In this document: one piece after another, positions 25,737 to 38,700 of the stretch | Numbering within the stretch: the first letter of the stretch is position 1 | Layout of the letters: every line of letters begins with the position of its first letter | NCBI RefSeq assembly: GCF_002224285.1 | Contig: NZ_CP022436.1 | Location: forward strand, 3,348,001 to 3,412,000 | Direction of reading: 5' to 3' | DNA: 64,000 bases | Source of the DNA: Arthrobacter sp. YN | GTDB taxonomy: Bacteria; Actinomycetota; Actinomycetes; Actinomycetales; Micrococcaceae | Made by a program: the position numbers and the translations under genes | The notes under the pieces: model-generated | What the model saw: the letters and a program-made list of their open reading frames with translations, nothing else | Told to the model about the DNA's origin: nothing | Database searches by the model: none

Positions 25737-27845
25737 TCAGCAGATCCTTCCTAGCGGTGCTATGCCATCAGGGTTCCGGTTCTCAAGGATTCCCGATACG
25801 CCGTCGAGCTGGAGCCGGTCCTTCGCTGCGGCGTCGAATGCTTCTTTGCCGCCAGGCAGCTGCGACCAGTCAATCTTGTACAGCGCAGCATTTCCTTCAC
25901 GCACTACGAGCTGAAGATACGGAATGGAGTCAGGCTGCGTCAGCCCGGCCTTGGGTTCGTCCCACGCCCGGATCCTGCCATCAGCGATGTACACCCATTC
26001 GATACCCAGTTCAGCAGCTGCGTCACGGACCTCTGAGTCGGTGGCGAGCTCGGGTAGCTTTTGGAGAACCAGCAACTGGCGGTTGGTCGGAAGGATCTCG
26101 AAGTGGCGGATCATCGGCATGCGGTTACCCAGCGCGTACATCCAGACTGACCCGTCGCAGGAGTCGTTCAGAACCGTGGCATCCTCTGGCACATACTCAT
26201 CGATCTTGCTGAGGAGTCCAACCTCGGATGCGCTCAACGTAGCCCCATCCACCTTGGTATTGATGTTGATGCGTTGGGCGTTTTGCTTGAAGTACGGAAT
26301 GGCCGCAATGCCACTGACAAGGAGTACCGCCGCCGCGGCAACTGCGGTCACCACGTGGCTGGGCCTGCGGCCGGCTGTGATTCCGTCCGTAGTGGAGTTG
26401 GCCGAGCGGCTGCGTACCTTTGCCACCAGCCAGGCGATGGCTTCAGCCAGCTGCGCCACTCCCAGACCCGCGAGAGGTACAAGGAGCATCACCAGGATGC
26501 CGAAGATACGCCACTGGTCGTCGTAGAACGGGGCCGTCAACGTCATGAAACGCGGGTTGTCTGTACCCATCGTGTAGACCGAGAGGAAGGCGAAGGCGAG
26601 GACAGGTCCGAAGTACCACCACATGCGGATCCTGAGGACCACGGCCAGGCAGCCAAGGGCCACAAGGGCCGTCAGGATCGGCATCGCCATTGAACCGTGG
26701 TTCAGGAAAATAACGTTTAGAATAGCGCCGTTGCGGTCAGTGTCCGCAGCCCAAACCTGCTTGGAGACGCGCTCGGATTCCTTCAGCATCTGGGCGATGA
26801 TCGGCCAGCCGAGGACGACCGCCAGAACACCGGAGACCGCAAGGTAGACCGTGATGCCGAGGATTCTGCCCTTGCGCCGGATCAGGGCGGAAAGCAACCA
26901 GAAGATCAGTACGGGCAGGACAACGAAGGCCAGTGAGGGATGGACTGCTATCAGTCCGACTGCGCCAAAAGCGATGCCGGGGATCCAGAATTTCTGCCGC
27001 TCCAGTGCCCCCTTCACCGCCAGCAGGGCGAACGGCCCAACCAGCAGCATTCCGGCAAAGAATGGAATCAGCGGGCCACGCCACAGGAGGTCGTAAGGGT
27101 AGACCGTAAACCAACCGGCAACGGCCGCCGCGGCCGCCAGAGCAATCGGGCGGCGGGTGACCAGCATGGTCAAGGCCATGGTGCTCAACGGCAGCTGAAT
27201 CGCCATCATCACCAGGACAAAGACGTTCAGGAACACCGGGATGCTGACGCCGCTCATCGGCCAGAACAACGACAACACTGCGTGGAAGGCAATCGGGTAG
27301 CTCCGGATGGGAGCCTCAGGAATGGTGGTGTCGTAGTAGGCAAAGTTGCCTGCGATACTCGGATCCCACTCGTGGTTCACGGAGATCAGTCGGATCATGT
27401 TGGCGTGCCAGGGAATGTCCCAGTCCTGGTTGATCCCTTGGAGGCCTTCGGTTCCCACAATCCAAGAGACAGCGGCAACCGCACCGCCAGCGACCAAACC
27501 AGCCAGGAGGATCCACCACGATCCCTTAAAAAGCTGCTTGCCAAAGACAGGCGGCTGGGCAACCGTCCCGAACTTGTCCGGGAAATAGCGCCGCAGAGTC
27601 AGGCGCAGGGCAAACAGGAGTGCACACAGCACCAGCAGGACGGCAGTCACCGGGAGCAACTGCCAGCTGAGCCCCAGCGCATTTCCCATGACGCCGATGA
27701 CGGTCAGGACGCCCATTCCGAGCAGTGGCGCTACAACGGGCAGTAGAACCCGGCGAACGCCCAACGCTTCTCCCAGGATCCAGCCCGGGCCCCACCACAA
27801 CACAACGATCAGGAGTACACACAACAGCAGCGGGCCGATACCCAT
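25737..27845 (-). CDS. DUF6541-type polytopic membrane protein, candidate GT-C transferase
   Basis: 702 residues with about 13 membrane helices in the first 530 residues and a soluble, probably extracytoplasmic C-terminal domain (about 545-702; VDGATLSASEVGLLSKIDEY, NDSCDGSVWMYALGN). This resembles DUF6541 proteins of actinobacterial wall-polymer loci. The first large outer loop carries NQDWDIPWHANMIRLI, with Asp141, Asp143 and His147. An acidic pair in the first outer loop is the usual mark of GT-C glycosyltransferases that use polyprenyl-phosphate sugars. No activity has been shown for this family to my knowledge. It heads the three-gene set with GtrA and GT2. The 73 bases upstream separate it from the ABC exporter genes on the same strand. 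Confidence 0.72.
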   Translation of the reverse strand: MGIGPLLLCVLLIVVLWWGPGWILGEALGVRRVLLPVVAPLLGMGVLTVIGVMGNALGLSWQLLPVTAVLLVLCALLFALRLTLRRYFPDKFGTVAQPPVFGKQLFKGSWWILLAGLVAGGAVAAVSWIVGTEGLQGINQDWDIPWHANMIRLISVNHEWDPSIAGNFAYYDTTIPEAPIRSYPIAFHAVLSLFWPMSGVSIPVFLNVFVLVMMAIQLPLSTMALTMLVTRRPIALAAAAAVAGWFTVYPYDLLWRGPLIPFFAGMLLVGPFALLAVKGALERQKFWIPGIAFGAVGLIAVHPSLAFVVLPVLIFWLLSALIRRKGRILGITVYLAVSGVLAVVLGWPIIAQMLKESERVSKQVWAADTDRNGAILNVIFLNHGSMAMPILTALVALGCLAVVLRIRMWWYFGPVLAFAFLSVYTMGTDNPRFMTLTAPFYDDQWRIFGILVMLLVPLAGLGVAQLAEAIAWLVAKVRSRSANSTTDGITAGRRPSHVVTAVAAAAVLLVSGIAAIPYFKQNAQRININTKVDGATLSASEVGLLSKIDEYVPEDATVLNDSCDGSVWMYALGNRMPMIRHFEILPTNRQLLVLQKLPELATDSEVRDAAAELGIEWVYIADGRIRAWDEPKAGLTQPDSIPYLQLVVREGNAALYKIDWSQLPGGKEAFDAAAKDRLQLDGVSGILENRNPDGIAPLGRIC

Positions 27846-27918
27846 TCCTACGATCGCCTTTCTTAGATGCTTCCACCAGCCATCCGTTGACAGACGACTC
27901 TTTGCAATTGGATGCGGG

Positions 27919-28650
27919 TTAGTTACGTTCCCGCAGCCACGCCACGGCTTGGTCAGCCGGACCCTCGAACTGGACCGTGCCCGAAGACAACACCACTCCC
28001 CGGTCGCAGATCCGCGAAATCATGTCGAGATCATGGCTGACCACCACCAAAGTCCGGCCTTCATCAGAGAGCTGCTTGATCTTGGCCAGGCACTTCCTCT
28101 GGAACGGTTCGTCGCCCACGGCCAGGATTTCGTCCACGAGGAAAATATCCGGTTGGGTGTGGACAGCTACCGCAAACGCAAGCCTGAGGAACATACCCGA
28201 AGAATAAAACTTCACCTCAGTGTCAATGAACTGTTCGATCTCGGAGAAGGCAACGATGTCGTCGAACTTCTCCTGGATCTCCTGTTCCGTCATCCCCAGG
28301 ATGGCTGCATTGAGGTAGACGTTTTCACGACCTGACAAATCCGGGTGAAAGCCTGCTCCCACCTCGATCAGGCCTGCGACCCTGCCCTTGGTGCGAACGG
28401 TCCCTTGGTCGGGCAGGATGACACCTGAGATCAGCTTCAGAAGCGTGGACTTGCCGGAGCCGTTGAAGCCCAACAATGCCACGGTCTCCCCCGGCTGGAT
28501 CTCGAAGCTCACGTCGTGCAGGGCATCGAATTTCTTGGTGAGATCCCCCTTCCGCCCCTTGGCAAGCCACACCAGCGTTTCCTTCATGGAGTGCGAGTGG
28601 CGGAGGTTGAACGTTTTCTTCAGGCCCTTGACGATTACTGCTGCACCCAT
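27919..28650 (-). CDS. polysaccharide ABC transporter ATPase, Wzt/TagH type
   Basis: 243 residues. Walker A is GFNGSGKST (61-69), followed by the Wzt-type signature region YSSGMFLRLAFAVA and Walker B IFLVDEILAVGDEPF. The N-terminal HSMKETLVWL segment is also typical of the Wzt/RfbE/TagH group. There is no C-terminal carbohydrate-binding domain, so export should not need a modified chain end. With the adjacent permease it is predicted to export lipid-linked polysaccharide; next to GlfT2 and Glf the likely cargo is galactofuranan, as for mycobacterial Rv3781/Rv3783. The upstream permease gene ends exactly where this begins. Confidence 0.9.
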   Translation of the reverse strand: MGAAVIVKGLKKTFNLRHSHSMKETLVWLAKGRKGDLTKKFDALHDVSFEIQPGETVALLGFNGSGKSTLLKLISGVILPDQGTVRTKGRVAGLIEVGAGFHPDLSGRENVYLNAAILGMTEQEIQEKFDDIVAFSEIEQFIDTEVKFYSSGMFLRLAFAVAVHTQPDIFLVDEILAVGDEPFQRKCLAKIKQLSDEGRTLVVVSHDLDMISRICDRGVVLSSGTVQFEGPADQAVAWLRERN

Positions 28651-29508
28651 TTAGACCTCCTGCGCAAAGTGGCCCTCGAGCCGTCGGAAGACGATCTGGC
28701 CAATAACAAGGAACAGTGCCGCCATGCCCAGGCCGATGAAGCCGGTCACCAGGAGGTGTGGAGGCAATTCGACAGGCTGATTCACTGTTGGATACCAAAA
28801 CGCCCAGTGGAACAGTTCCACCGCAACGGTAATGGGGTTGAGCTGGTAGATCGTCAACACCCAAGGCGCAGCCAAGCGGCGGATCATGGTCCAGTCATAC
28901 AAGACCGGCGACGTCCACGTCACGATCATCATCAGCATGTCCACGATGTTTTCGGCATCCCGGAAGAAGACATTGACGGCACCGGCCAATAGGCCAAGGC
29001 CTGTTGCCGTAACGGCCACAATGACAAACCCAAGCAGGGCACCGAAGAGCTGCATAATGTCCGGATGCCACCCGCTCAGCAGTGCTGCGGCCAGCAGGAC
29101 AATCAGTTGCGGCAGGAAGTGGACTGCAGCTACCCATACGGATGCCACCGGGAACAGCTCACGCGGAAGGTAGATCTTCTTGACCAGTGCCGCATTCGAG
29201 ACGATGGACCGGGTGGCATTCGAGAATGCCTCCGAGAAGAAGTTGATGACAATGACACCGGAGAACATGTAAAGCGCGTAGTTGGGAATTTGATCCCCAA
29301 CCCGCAACACGATGCCCAAGGCAAAGAACAGGACCACATACTGGACCAGCGGCTTGACGTAGGACCAAGCCAATCCAAGTACCGAGCCGCGGTAGCGGAC
29401 GCGGAGTTCCTTGCGGACAATCAGCTTAAGGAGGTACCGCCGGCGGTAGACGTCCAGCAGCCCGGCGCCCACCCCCGGAACAGCATACGTATCAGTGGAG
29501 TTCGACAT
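28651..29508 (-). CDS. polysaccharide ABC transporter permease, Wzm/TagG type
   Basis: 285 residues with six predicted membrane helices (about 50-70, 77-98, 125-150, 157-180, 192-210, 250-275), the ABC2 polysaccharide exporter fold. The cytoplasmic gate-helix start LLKLIVRKELRVRYRGSVLG is typical of Wzm/TagG. It partners with the Wzt-like ATPase gene directly downstream (no gap). The neighbouring glfT2 and glf suggest that the substrate is lipid-linked galactan made on the inner face of the membrane. Confidence 0.9.
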   Translation of the reverse strand: MSNSTDTYAVPGVGAGLLDVYRRRYLLKLIVRKELRVRYRGSVLGLAWSYVKPLVQYVVLFFALGIVLRVGDQIPNYALYMFSGVIVINFFSEAFSNATRSIVSNAALVKKIYLPRELFPVASVWVAAVHFLPQLIVLLAAALLSGWHPDIMQLFGALLGFVIVAVTATGLGLLAGAVNVFFRDAENIVDMLMMIVTWTSPVLYDWTMIRRLAAPWVLTIYQLNPITVAVELFHWAFWYPTVNQPVELPPHLLVTGFIGLGMAALFLVIGQIVFRRLEGHFAQEV

Positions 29509-29510
29509 CG

Positions 29511-29836
29511 CTACTTGCTGGGCTCCGACGCTTCAAAGGTTTCCCGCCAGGAGTCCATCGAAGTGATCTCTGGAAGGGCTTCACGATACTGGGCCCGCAG
29601 GGTCTCCCAGTTGGAGAAGAGCTGGGCGTGGAGTTTTGCCGATTCCACCACAAGCTGGCGGGCCAGCTTGGGGTCACGCAGGTGCCACGAAGCTCCCGTG
29701 CCATCCGCATTGGAAACGACTGCACTGTCCAGGTGCGCGAGGCTCCACCATTTGCCATCCTGGTGCGCCACCTGTGCCTCGGGGTTCTCCTTGGCGGAGT
29801 CACGCACGGGGGCCAGCGTTTGCTTCAGGACGGTCT

Positions 29837-29840
<4 letters not shown>
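29511..29840 (-). CDS. GlfT2 C-terminal domain, separated by a frameshift
   Basis: 109 residues in the frame one base back from the main glfT2 frame. The sequence (DGKWWSLAHLDSAVVSN, TGASWHLRDP, ALPEITS) matches the C-terminal part of actinobacterial galactofuranosyltransferase GlfT2. The frame stays open upstream through PKKPQSYKQPGALGLLPW, so it is the displaced end of the same gene and not an independent one. A GTG (29838-29840) overlaps the stop of the main frame as GTGA. Separate coupled translation is therefore conceivable but less likely than a lost base in the G-run at 29895-29899. Confidence 0.75.
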
Positions 29841-32745
<2,905 letters not shown>

Positions 32746-32821
32746 TCAAGGCTACCCGACATGACGCGGGTTCCCGTATCCGGGGCGGGGCACGATGGTG
32801 AGGGGCCACGCCAGGAAACGG

Positions 32822-32856
32822 CAAGGGGAGGTTGGCCAGCGGCCAACCTCCCCTTG
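32822..32856 (-). terminator. terminator hairpin after the nucleotide-sugar module
   Basis: A perfect 16-base stem (32822-32837 with 32841-32856) with a three-base loop lies 24 bases past the oxidoreductase stop and before glf. It separates the two polysaccharide operons. No U-tract follows. Confidence 0.7.
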
Positions 32857-32879
32857 GTGCCTTGCTTGATCTGAAGTGC

Positions 32880-33866
32880 TCAGAGAGTGATGACTGAGCC
32901 GGATTTCGCGGATTCCAAAACAGCCTCCGCGACCCTGAGGGTCTCGAGCCCCTCCGCCATGGTGACAATGTTCAACGACTTTCCGAGAACTGCATCACGG
33001 AAAGCCTCGTGCTCCATTTTGAGGGGTTCACGCTTTGCCAGGGCAAAGCGCGTCGATGATCCCTCCGAAACACCGCGGAAAGCCGCCACGGAATCCCAGT
33101 CCGTTTGGAACGTACCGTTCTCCACGAAAGTGAGGTCCGCGGAAATGGTGTCGGCAATGAAAGCGCCACGTTCTCCAAGAACCACCGTGGTGCGTTCCTT
33201 CATGGGCGACAACCAGTTGACAATGTGGTTCGTCACAACGCCACTCTTGAGGTGACCAATGGCTGTGACCATATCCTCATGCTCGCGGCCACTGCGCGAG
33301 GTGGTGTGGGCAACGACGTTGACGAAGTTGCTCTGGGCCAACCAAGCCGTGAGGTCGATGTCATGGGTGGCCAGGTCCTTGACCACCCCGACGTCGGCGA
33401 TACGGGCCGGGAACGGCCCCTGCCGCCTCGTGCTGATCTGGTAGACATCGCCCAGGTCACCGTTCTCCAAACGGTCCCGCAGGCTCTGCAACGAGGGATT
33501 GAACCGTTCGATGTGACCGACGGCACCGATGAGCCCCTTGGATTCAAAGGCTTCCGCGATGCGTCGCCCCGACTCGGAATCATTCGCGATCGGCTTCTCG
33601 ACGAGGCAGTGGACACCTGCCTCGGCGAGTTGCAGCGCCACTTCCTCGTGCAGGATGGTGGGCACTGCTGCCACAGCCATATCAATGCCCTGCGCGATGA
33701 GTTCCTCAACCGTGTTGAAAACCGTCAGGCCGTCGGCAACGTTGTGGGGGTCGCCGAAGGAATCGGCAACAGCAACAAGGTCAACGCCTTCAAGTTCACG
33801 AATGACACGGGCGTGGTGACGCCCCATCATTCCCAGTCCGATGAGGCCTGCGCGCAGATTCGCCAC
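32880..33866 (-). CDS. Gfo/Idh/MocA-family oxidoreductase, WbpB/WlbA-like
   Basis: 328 residues. The NAD-binding Rossmann start is GLIGLGMMGRHHARVI, the EKPIANDSESG segment holds the family Glu-Lys-Pro, and HDIDLTAWL holds the catalytic-region His. The family oxidises or reduces sugar derivatives. Together with the two upstream genes (PLP aminotransferase and left-handed beta-helix acetyltransferase) it matches the WbpB/WbpE/WbpD or WlbA set. That set makes UDP-2,3-diacetamido-2,3-dideoxy-uronic acid, with this enzyme oxidising C3 of a UDP-N-acetyl-hexuronate. A WbpA-type 6-dehydrogenase is not in the window. The GTG start overlaps the aminotransferase stop (TAGTG). Substrate is inferred from context. 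Confidence 0.82.
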   Translation of the reverse strand: MANLRAGLIGLGMMGRHHARVIRELEGVDLVAVADSFGDPHNVADGLTVFNTVEELIAQGIDMAVAAVPTILHEEVALQLAEAGVHCLVEKPIANDSESGRRIAEAFESKGLIGAVGHIERFNPSLQSLRDRLENGDLGDVYQISTRRQGPFPARIADVGVVKDLATHDIDLTAWLAQSNFVNVVAHTTSRSGREHEDMVTAIGHLKSGVVTNHIVNWLSPMKERTTVVLGERGAFIADTISADLTFVENGTFQTDWDSVAAFRGVSEGSSTRFALAKREPLKMEHEAFRDAVLGKSLNIVTMAEGLETLRVAEAVLESAKSGSVITL

Positions 33867-34957
33867 TAGCTACCCGCCTTGGCGACAGCGTTGACGGCGG
33901 CAACAATCCGGTCAAGGTCATCCTGGCTCAGGGACGGGTGCACCGGAAGGGAGAGCACGCTTGCTGCCGCCTCTTCGGTGACGGGGAGGTCATCCGAGGT
34001 CTGGAAAGGCGCAAGACGGTGGTTGGGAATCGGGTAATAGACCCCGCAGCCAACGTTGTATTCCTCGCGCAGGGCCTTGGCAAAACCGTCACGGTCCTCA
34101 GCGATGCGGATCGTGTACTGGTGGTAAACGTGCTCGTAGCCTTCAGCGACCTTGGGCGTGACAACGCCTTCGATGTTCGCGTCGAAGAAGGCAGCATTTT
34201 CCTGGCGGGTCTTGGTCCAACCGTTGACCTTGGTCAGCTGGACGCGGCCAATGGCGGCATGGATGTTGGTCATGCGGCAGTTGAAGCCAACCAGTTCGTT
34301 CTCGTACTGGCGTTCCATGCCCTGGTTGCGGAGCAACCGGAGGCGACGCTCAACGTCGGCCAGACCAGTGCTGACCATGCCACCCTCACCCGACGTCATG
34401 TTCTTGGTGGGGTAAAGGCTGAACATGGCGAAGTCGCCGAAGGTGCCAACCTTGCGTCCATTGACTGCTGCGCCATGGGCCTGGGCAGCGTCCTCGAAGA
34501 CCTTGACGCCGTGCTTGGTGGCAAGCGCGCCAATCGCATCGACGTTGAACGGGTGCCCGTAAAGGTGCACTGGCATGATGGCCGCTGTGCGGTCGGTGAT
34601 TTTTGCTTCTACGGAAGCCGGGTCCAGCGTGTAGTGGTCCGGATCAACGTCAGCGAAAACGGGAGTGGCACCAGTCAGTGCCACCGAGTTGGCCGTCGCT
34701 GCGAAAGTAAACGACGGAACGATGACCTCGTCTCCAGCGCCGATGCCGGCAGCCAGCAGGCCCAGGTGAAGACCCGAGGTGCCGGAGTTAACGGCAACGG
34801 CGGCCCTGCCATCGAGGAGGACCTGGGAGAACTCCTCCTCGAAAGAGGCTACCTCCGTGCCCTGGGCGAGTTGGCCGGAAGCCAGCACGGCATCAACGGC
34901 CTTGCGCTCTTCATCGCCGATGATGGGTTTGGCCGGGGGAATGAATTCGGGGCTCAT
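33866..34957 (-). CDS. DegT/DnrJ/EryC1/StrS PLP-dependent sugar aminotransferase, WbpE-like
   Basis: 363 residues. The PLP-binding Lys185 is in LYPTKNMTSGEGG, Asp156 in VFEDAAQAHGA, and the N-terminal SGTSGLHLGLLAAG binds phosphate. The family transfers an amino group from glutamate to a keto-sugar nucleotide. In the WbpB-WbpE-WbpD logic it would aminate the 3-keto intermediate made by the adjacent oxidoreductase. It overlaps the downstream gene by one base and the upstream acetyltransferase gene by four, so the three are translationally coupled. Confidence 0.9.
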   Translation of the reverse strand: MSPEFIPPAKPIIGDEERKAVDAVLASGQLAQGTEVASFEEEFSQVLLDGRAAVAVNSGTSGLHLGLLAAGIGAGDEVIVPSFTFAATANSVALTGATPVFADVDPDHYTLDPASVEAKITDRTAAIMPVHLYGHPFNVDAIGALATKHGVKVFEDAAQAHGAAVNGRKVGTFGDFAMFSLYPTKNMTSGEGGMVSTGLADVERRLRLLRNQGMERQYENELVGFNCRMTNIHAAIGRVQLTKVNGWTKTRQENAAFFDANIEGVVTPKVAEGYEHVYHQYTIRIAEDRDGFAKALREEYNVGCGVYYPIPNHRLAPFQTSDDLPVTEEAAASVLSLPVHPSLSQDDLDRIVAAVNAVAKAGS

Positions 34958-35544
34958 GCCTCTACCTCTCGAAGGGTCTCGTTCTGTTCAACATACGTTG
35001 CGCCGGTTTCCGGACACACCCAGTTCTCTCCGCTGCGCTGCAGCGGGAAACCAGCCTTGCCGACCCACCCGTGACGCTTGGCCGGAACTCCGACCATCAG
35101 GGCAAAATCCGGGACATCTTTAGCCACGACCGCTCCGGCGGCAACTGTGGCCCACCGTCCAATGGTCACGGGAGCAACGCACACGGCGCGGGCACCGATT
35201 GATGCGCCCTCGCGAATGGTGACGCCAACGGGCTCCCAATCGTGCGCGCTCTTCAAGCTGCCGTCCGGGCCGACAGCACGGGGGTAGGTGTCGTTGGTCA
35301 GCACAACTGCCGGGCCAATGAACACACCGGCTTCAAGTTCCGCGGGCTCGTAGACAAGTGCATAGTTCTGGACTTTGCAGTTGTCCCCCATCTTTACCCC
35401 GGTGCCGATATAGGCACCTCGTCCCACGATGCAATTGACGCCTAACTCGGCCTGCTCGCGGACTTGGGCAAGATGCCAAATCTTTGATCCATCACCAATT
35501 ACCGCCTTGTCTGAAACATCGGCGCTCTCCGCAACCACTATCAC
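34954..35544 (-). CDS. left-handed beta-helix sugar N-acetyltransferase, WbpD-like
   Basis: About 196 residues from GTG 35544, with GGAAGG upstream; the frame extends to a TTG at 35580. Hexapeptide repeats run from about residue 8 to 150 (VIGDGSKIWHLAQV, IVGRGAYIGTGVKMG, IREGASIGARAVC). The loop NDTYPRAV is typical of the WbpD group. The enzyme should acetylate the 3-amino group of the UDP-amino sugar using acetyl-CoA, forming a trimer. It is first in the three-gene operon ending at 32880. Its promoter lies in the 35545-35761 region shared with the divergent EssC-like gene. Confidence 0.85.
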   Translation of the reverse strand: MIVVAESADVSDKAVIGDGSKIWHLAQVREQAELGVNCIVGRGAYIGTGVKMGDNCKVQNYALVYEPAELEAGVFIGPAVVLTNDTYPRAVGPDGSLKSAHDWEPVGVTIREGASIGARAVCVAPVTIGRWATVAAGAVVAKDVPDFALMVGVPAKRHGWVGKAGFPLQRSGENWVCPETGATYVEQNETLREVEA

Positions 35545-35761
35545 CGGTGAAGGTCCTTCCTCATTGAGCACACGCGACAACGAGATTCATCTTAGCTGAG
35601 ACACCATGCCGCGGCGTCAAGGGCCAACCGTGAAGGTCGCTCCGGTTTGTCCACATACGCCTCACCCGAGGCTGCAGGACGGCGTAAACGCCTCTAGCGT
35701 CAAGGGCAACGGCCTACCTCTGTTGGGCAGGCGCGTTACTGATCACGGGAAGACGGAAGCC

Positions 35762-38700
35762 ATGACTTTGGAATGCACGTTGGTGAGGGGCCCGGCGGCC
35801 GCGGAGTTTTCGGCTCCGGAGGAATTGACCATCAGGGTCCCTGTGGGCACACCCGGAGCCCACCTTCAGACAATTCTCGGGGACGAGCGCGGGACTGGTT
35901 CATTGGCAGTGGATGGAAGGGATATAGCGGCCCTGACGGTTGGCCGGCCTCCCCTGGTGTCCGGTGCAATAATCGTCGATGGCCCCGCACCGCACCATCT
36001 CTCCGAGCCGGCGTCCCTGCCTCTCATGCTGCTTACACATTCGGGGCCCAGTGCCGGAGTCGTCTTCCGTATCCATCGCGGCCGCTTCCGGATAGGCCGC
36101 GGAGCCACGGAGATCTCCGTGCCGGATCCAGACATGTCCAGGGAGCACGCCATCCTGGATGTTTCCAGCACAGCACTGACCCTGAGTGGCGTCGCGGCCG
36201 TCAACCCGGTACTCGTGGATGGGCGCCCCTCGCGGCGCACGTCCCTGACGTCGGAATCAACAATTCTGTGCGGCAACAGCGTGTTCTCTGTCTCCACGGA
36301 GAGAGGTCCGCTCCCCGAAATTTCCAACGATGCCGGACGCTCCGTGGAGGAACCACTTGAGGTGCCTCATTCCGGACGGCAAGGAAACCGCATGGCGATC
36401 ATCCTGGCCGCCGTGCTGCCGCTGATCGCAGGGGTTGGTCTGGCCATTGCCACCGGGATGTGGATGTATCTGGGATTCACCGCCATCTCCGCCGTCAGTC
36501 TCCTGATCCCGTTCATTACGGGACGGAAGAGCCGCCGGGAATGTAGATTGGCTGTGGCCCGCGCCGCTCAGGAGGATCTCGGCCGCCGGCAGCGTTGCTC
36601 TCCCTCCGCTGCGGAACTGGTGGTGGCTGCCTGCGGCAGGGCGGCCATGGAGGTTCGGGATGCAGCACGAGGCCAGTCCGATTCATCGTTGTCCCAATCG
36701 CCTGCAGATTCCCCCAGGGAAACCGTCAGCGCAGATTCCGGTAGCTGGATCCGTCTGGGCACAGCCGAGGCACAGGCAAATATCCGATTGGTACCTGACG
36801 ATCCAATGTTCAGCGCACCAGACATCGGATCAGCGGCAGTGACTTTGGACCCGCAGCTTCCCACGGTGGCACTTGACGGACCTCCTGACCACGTTGATTC
36901 CCTGCTCCGATTCATGCTGATGCAGATGGCCGGCTACCCCCGGGCTGCGGAGTCACCCGTCATTATCGTTGGGAGCGTCGGAAGGCTGCCCCTAAGCGCC
37001 AGGTTCCTCGCGAAGGTTACTCTTACGACGCAGTACGAGGCGGCCCTCACTGCCATGCTGCAGCTAAGCGGCAGCGCTCATGGAAGGCTGCTCATCATCG
37101 ATGAACCGGCAGGGTGGGACAAGGCCGCGTTGGCATCCCTCCTGGGCGCCGCGCGCCGGAACGGGTGGCAGGTGGTCCGTTGTGGCCCACCTGCTGAACA
37201 CCCCGGGCCCTTAATCGAGCTTTCAACGTCAGGGACCACAGGAACATTGGACGTGGCCGGCGAGCGCCGGACTTTCGTTCCAGACCTCGTCCCGATCAGC
37301 GTTTTCGATGCGTTTTGCCGCACCATGGCCTCGCTGGCCCACCAGGAACATGTCGGCACACGGCAGCCCGTTCCTGAGCAGTGCACACTGGCTGCCCTTC
37401 TTCCCTCCGGGACCCGAAGGGTTCTTCTTCGCTGGGAAGACACTGCACGATTGCCTGGACTAAGGGCCGTGTTGGGCCAGGGCCGTCAGGGACCCGTGAC
37501 CTTTGACTTTAAGCGCGACGGTCCACACCTTCTGGTGGCCGGTACCACGGGCTCAGGAAAGTCGGAGCTCCTGAGGACCCTCGTCGCTTCCATGGCGCTG
37601 ACGTACTCCCCCAATCACACAACCTTCCTCTTTGTCGATTTCAAAGGCGGCTCAGGACTACGGCCGCTCGCCGGCCTGCCTCACTGCGTAGGCCTCTTGA
37701 CCGATCTTGGTGGGCGCCAGTTGGATCGCGCACTTGCTTCGCTCCGGGCAGAGATCAGGTACCGCGAGGAGTTGTTCGCTGCGGCCGACGTCACGGACCT
37801 GGACCAATACCACCTTGCTGCGTCGAGCCCGTACCCTGCAGTTCCGCATTTGGTTTTGGTCATCGACGAGTTCCGTATGTTGATTGACGAAGCTCCCGGC
37901 GCCCTTCGCGAGCTCATGCGGGTCGCCACCATCGGCCGATCCCTTGGCGTCCATCTGGTGATGGCGACCCAGAGGCCTCAAGGAGCATTGACAGCCGACA
38001 TCCGGGCGAACGTTGCGTCGAGTATCGCTCTTCGAGTGCAATCAGAGGCGGAGTCCGTGGATATCATCAATTCAAAGGTGGCCGCCTCCATCAGGGCAGA
38101 TACTCCGGGAAGGGCCTACCTGGTCCGGGCCTCAGACACGCCGGAAGAATTCCAGGCCGCGTCCCTCTCGGTTTCCCACGATGCCAGAGCCTCCGATGGC
38201 CCTGTTGATGGATCTCCTCAGTTGGTCCACACAGCCTCCCAGATACTCAACAACGGCTCACGCCGTGAGGTCCCACCGTCCCAGCCCTTGGCCGGACATC
38301 GGGATGCCCTCCCGGATGCCGGTGTCGGGCGGCTTGTTTTGACTGTCCAGGACGCGTGGCGCCGCCAGGGGAGTTCCCTCCCCCGACATCCCGTGGCGGA
38401 ACCCCTGCCTTCTGCGATTCCGTGGAGTGGTGGGCCTTCCCTGGCGGATGCCTCTGATGTCCCCGCAACCACAGAAGCAGTGCCATGGCGTGTTGGGCCG
38501 CTGGCGTTGGTTGACAGGCCCACACGGCAAGTTGTGGAGCCCTTGCAATGGTTGCCGGCCGAGCACGGACATCTGGCCATGATCGGAAGTGCTTCGAGCG
38601 GCATGCACGCCTGCTTCAGGGCAGTCTCGGCCATGCTGTCCACACAAGGACCCCAGCCTCATCCCTTTGTTCTGGATGCGGCAGGAATATTGGGCGACCT

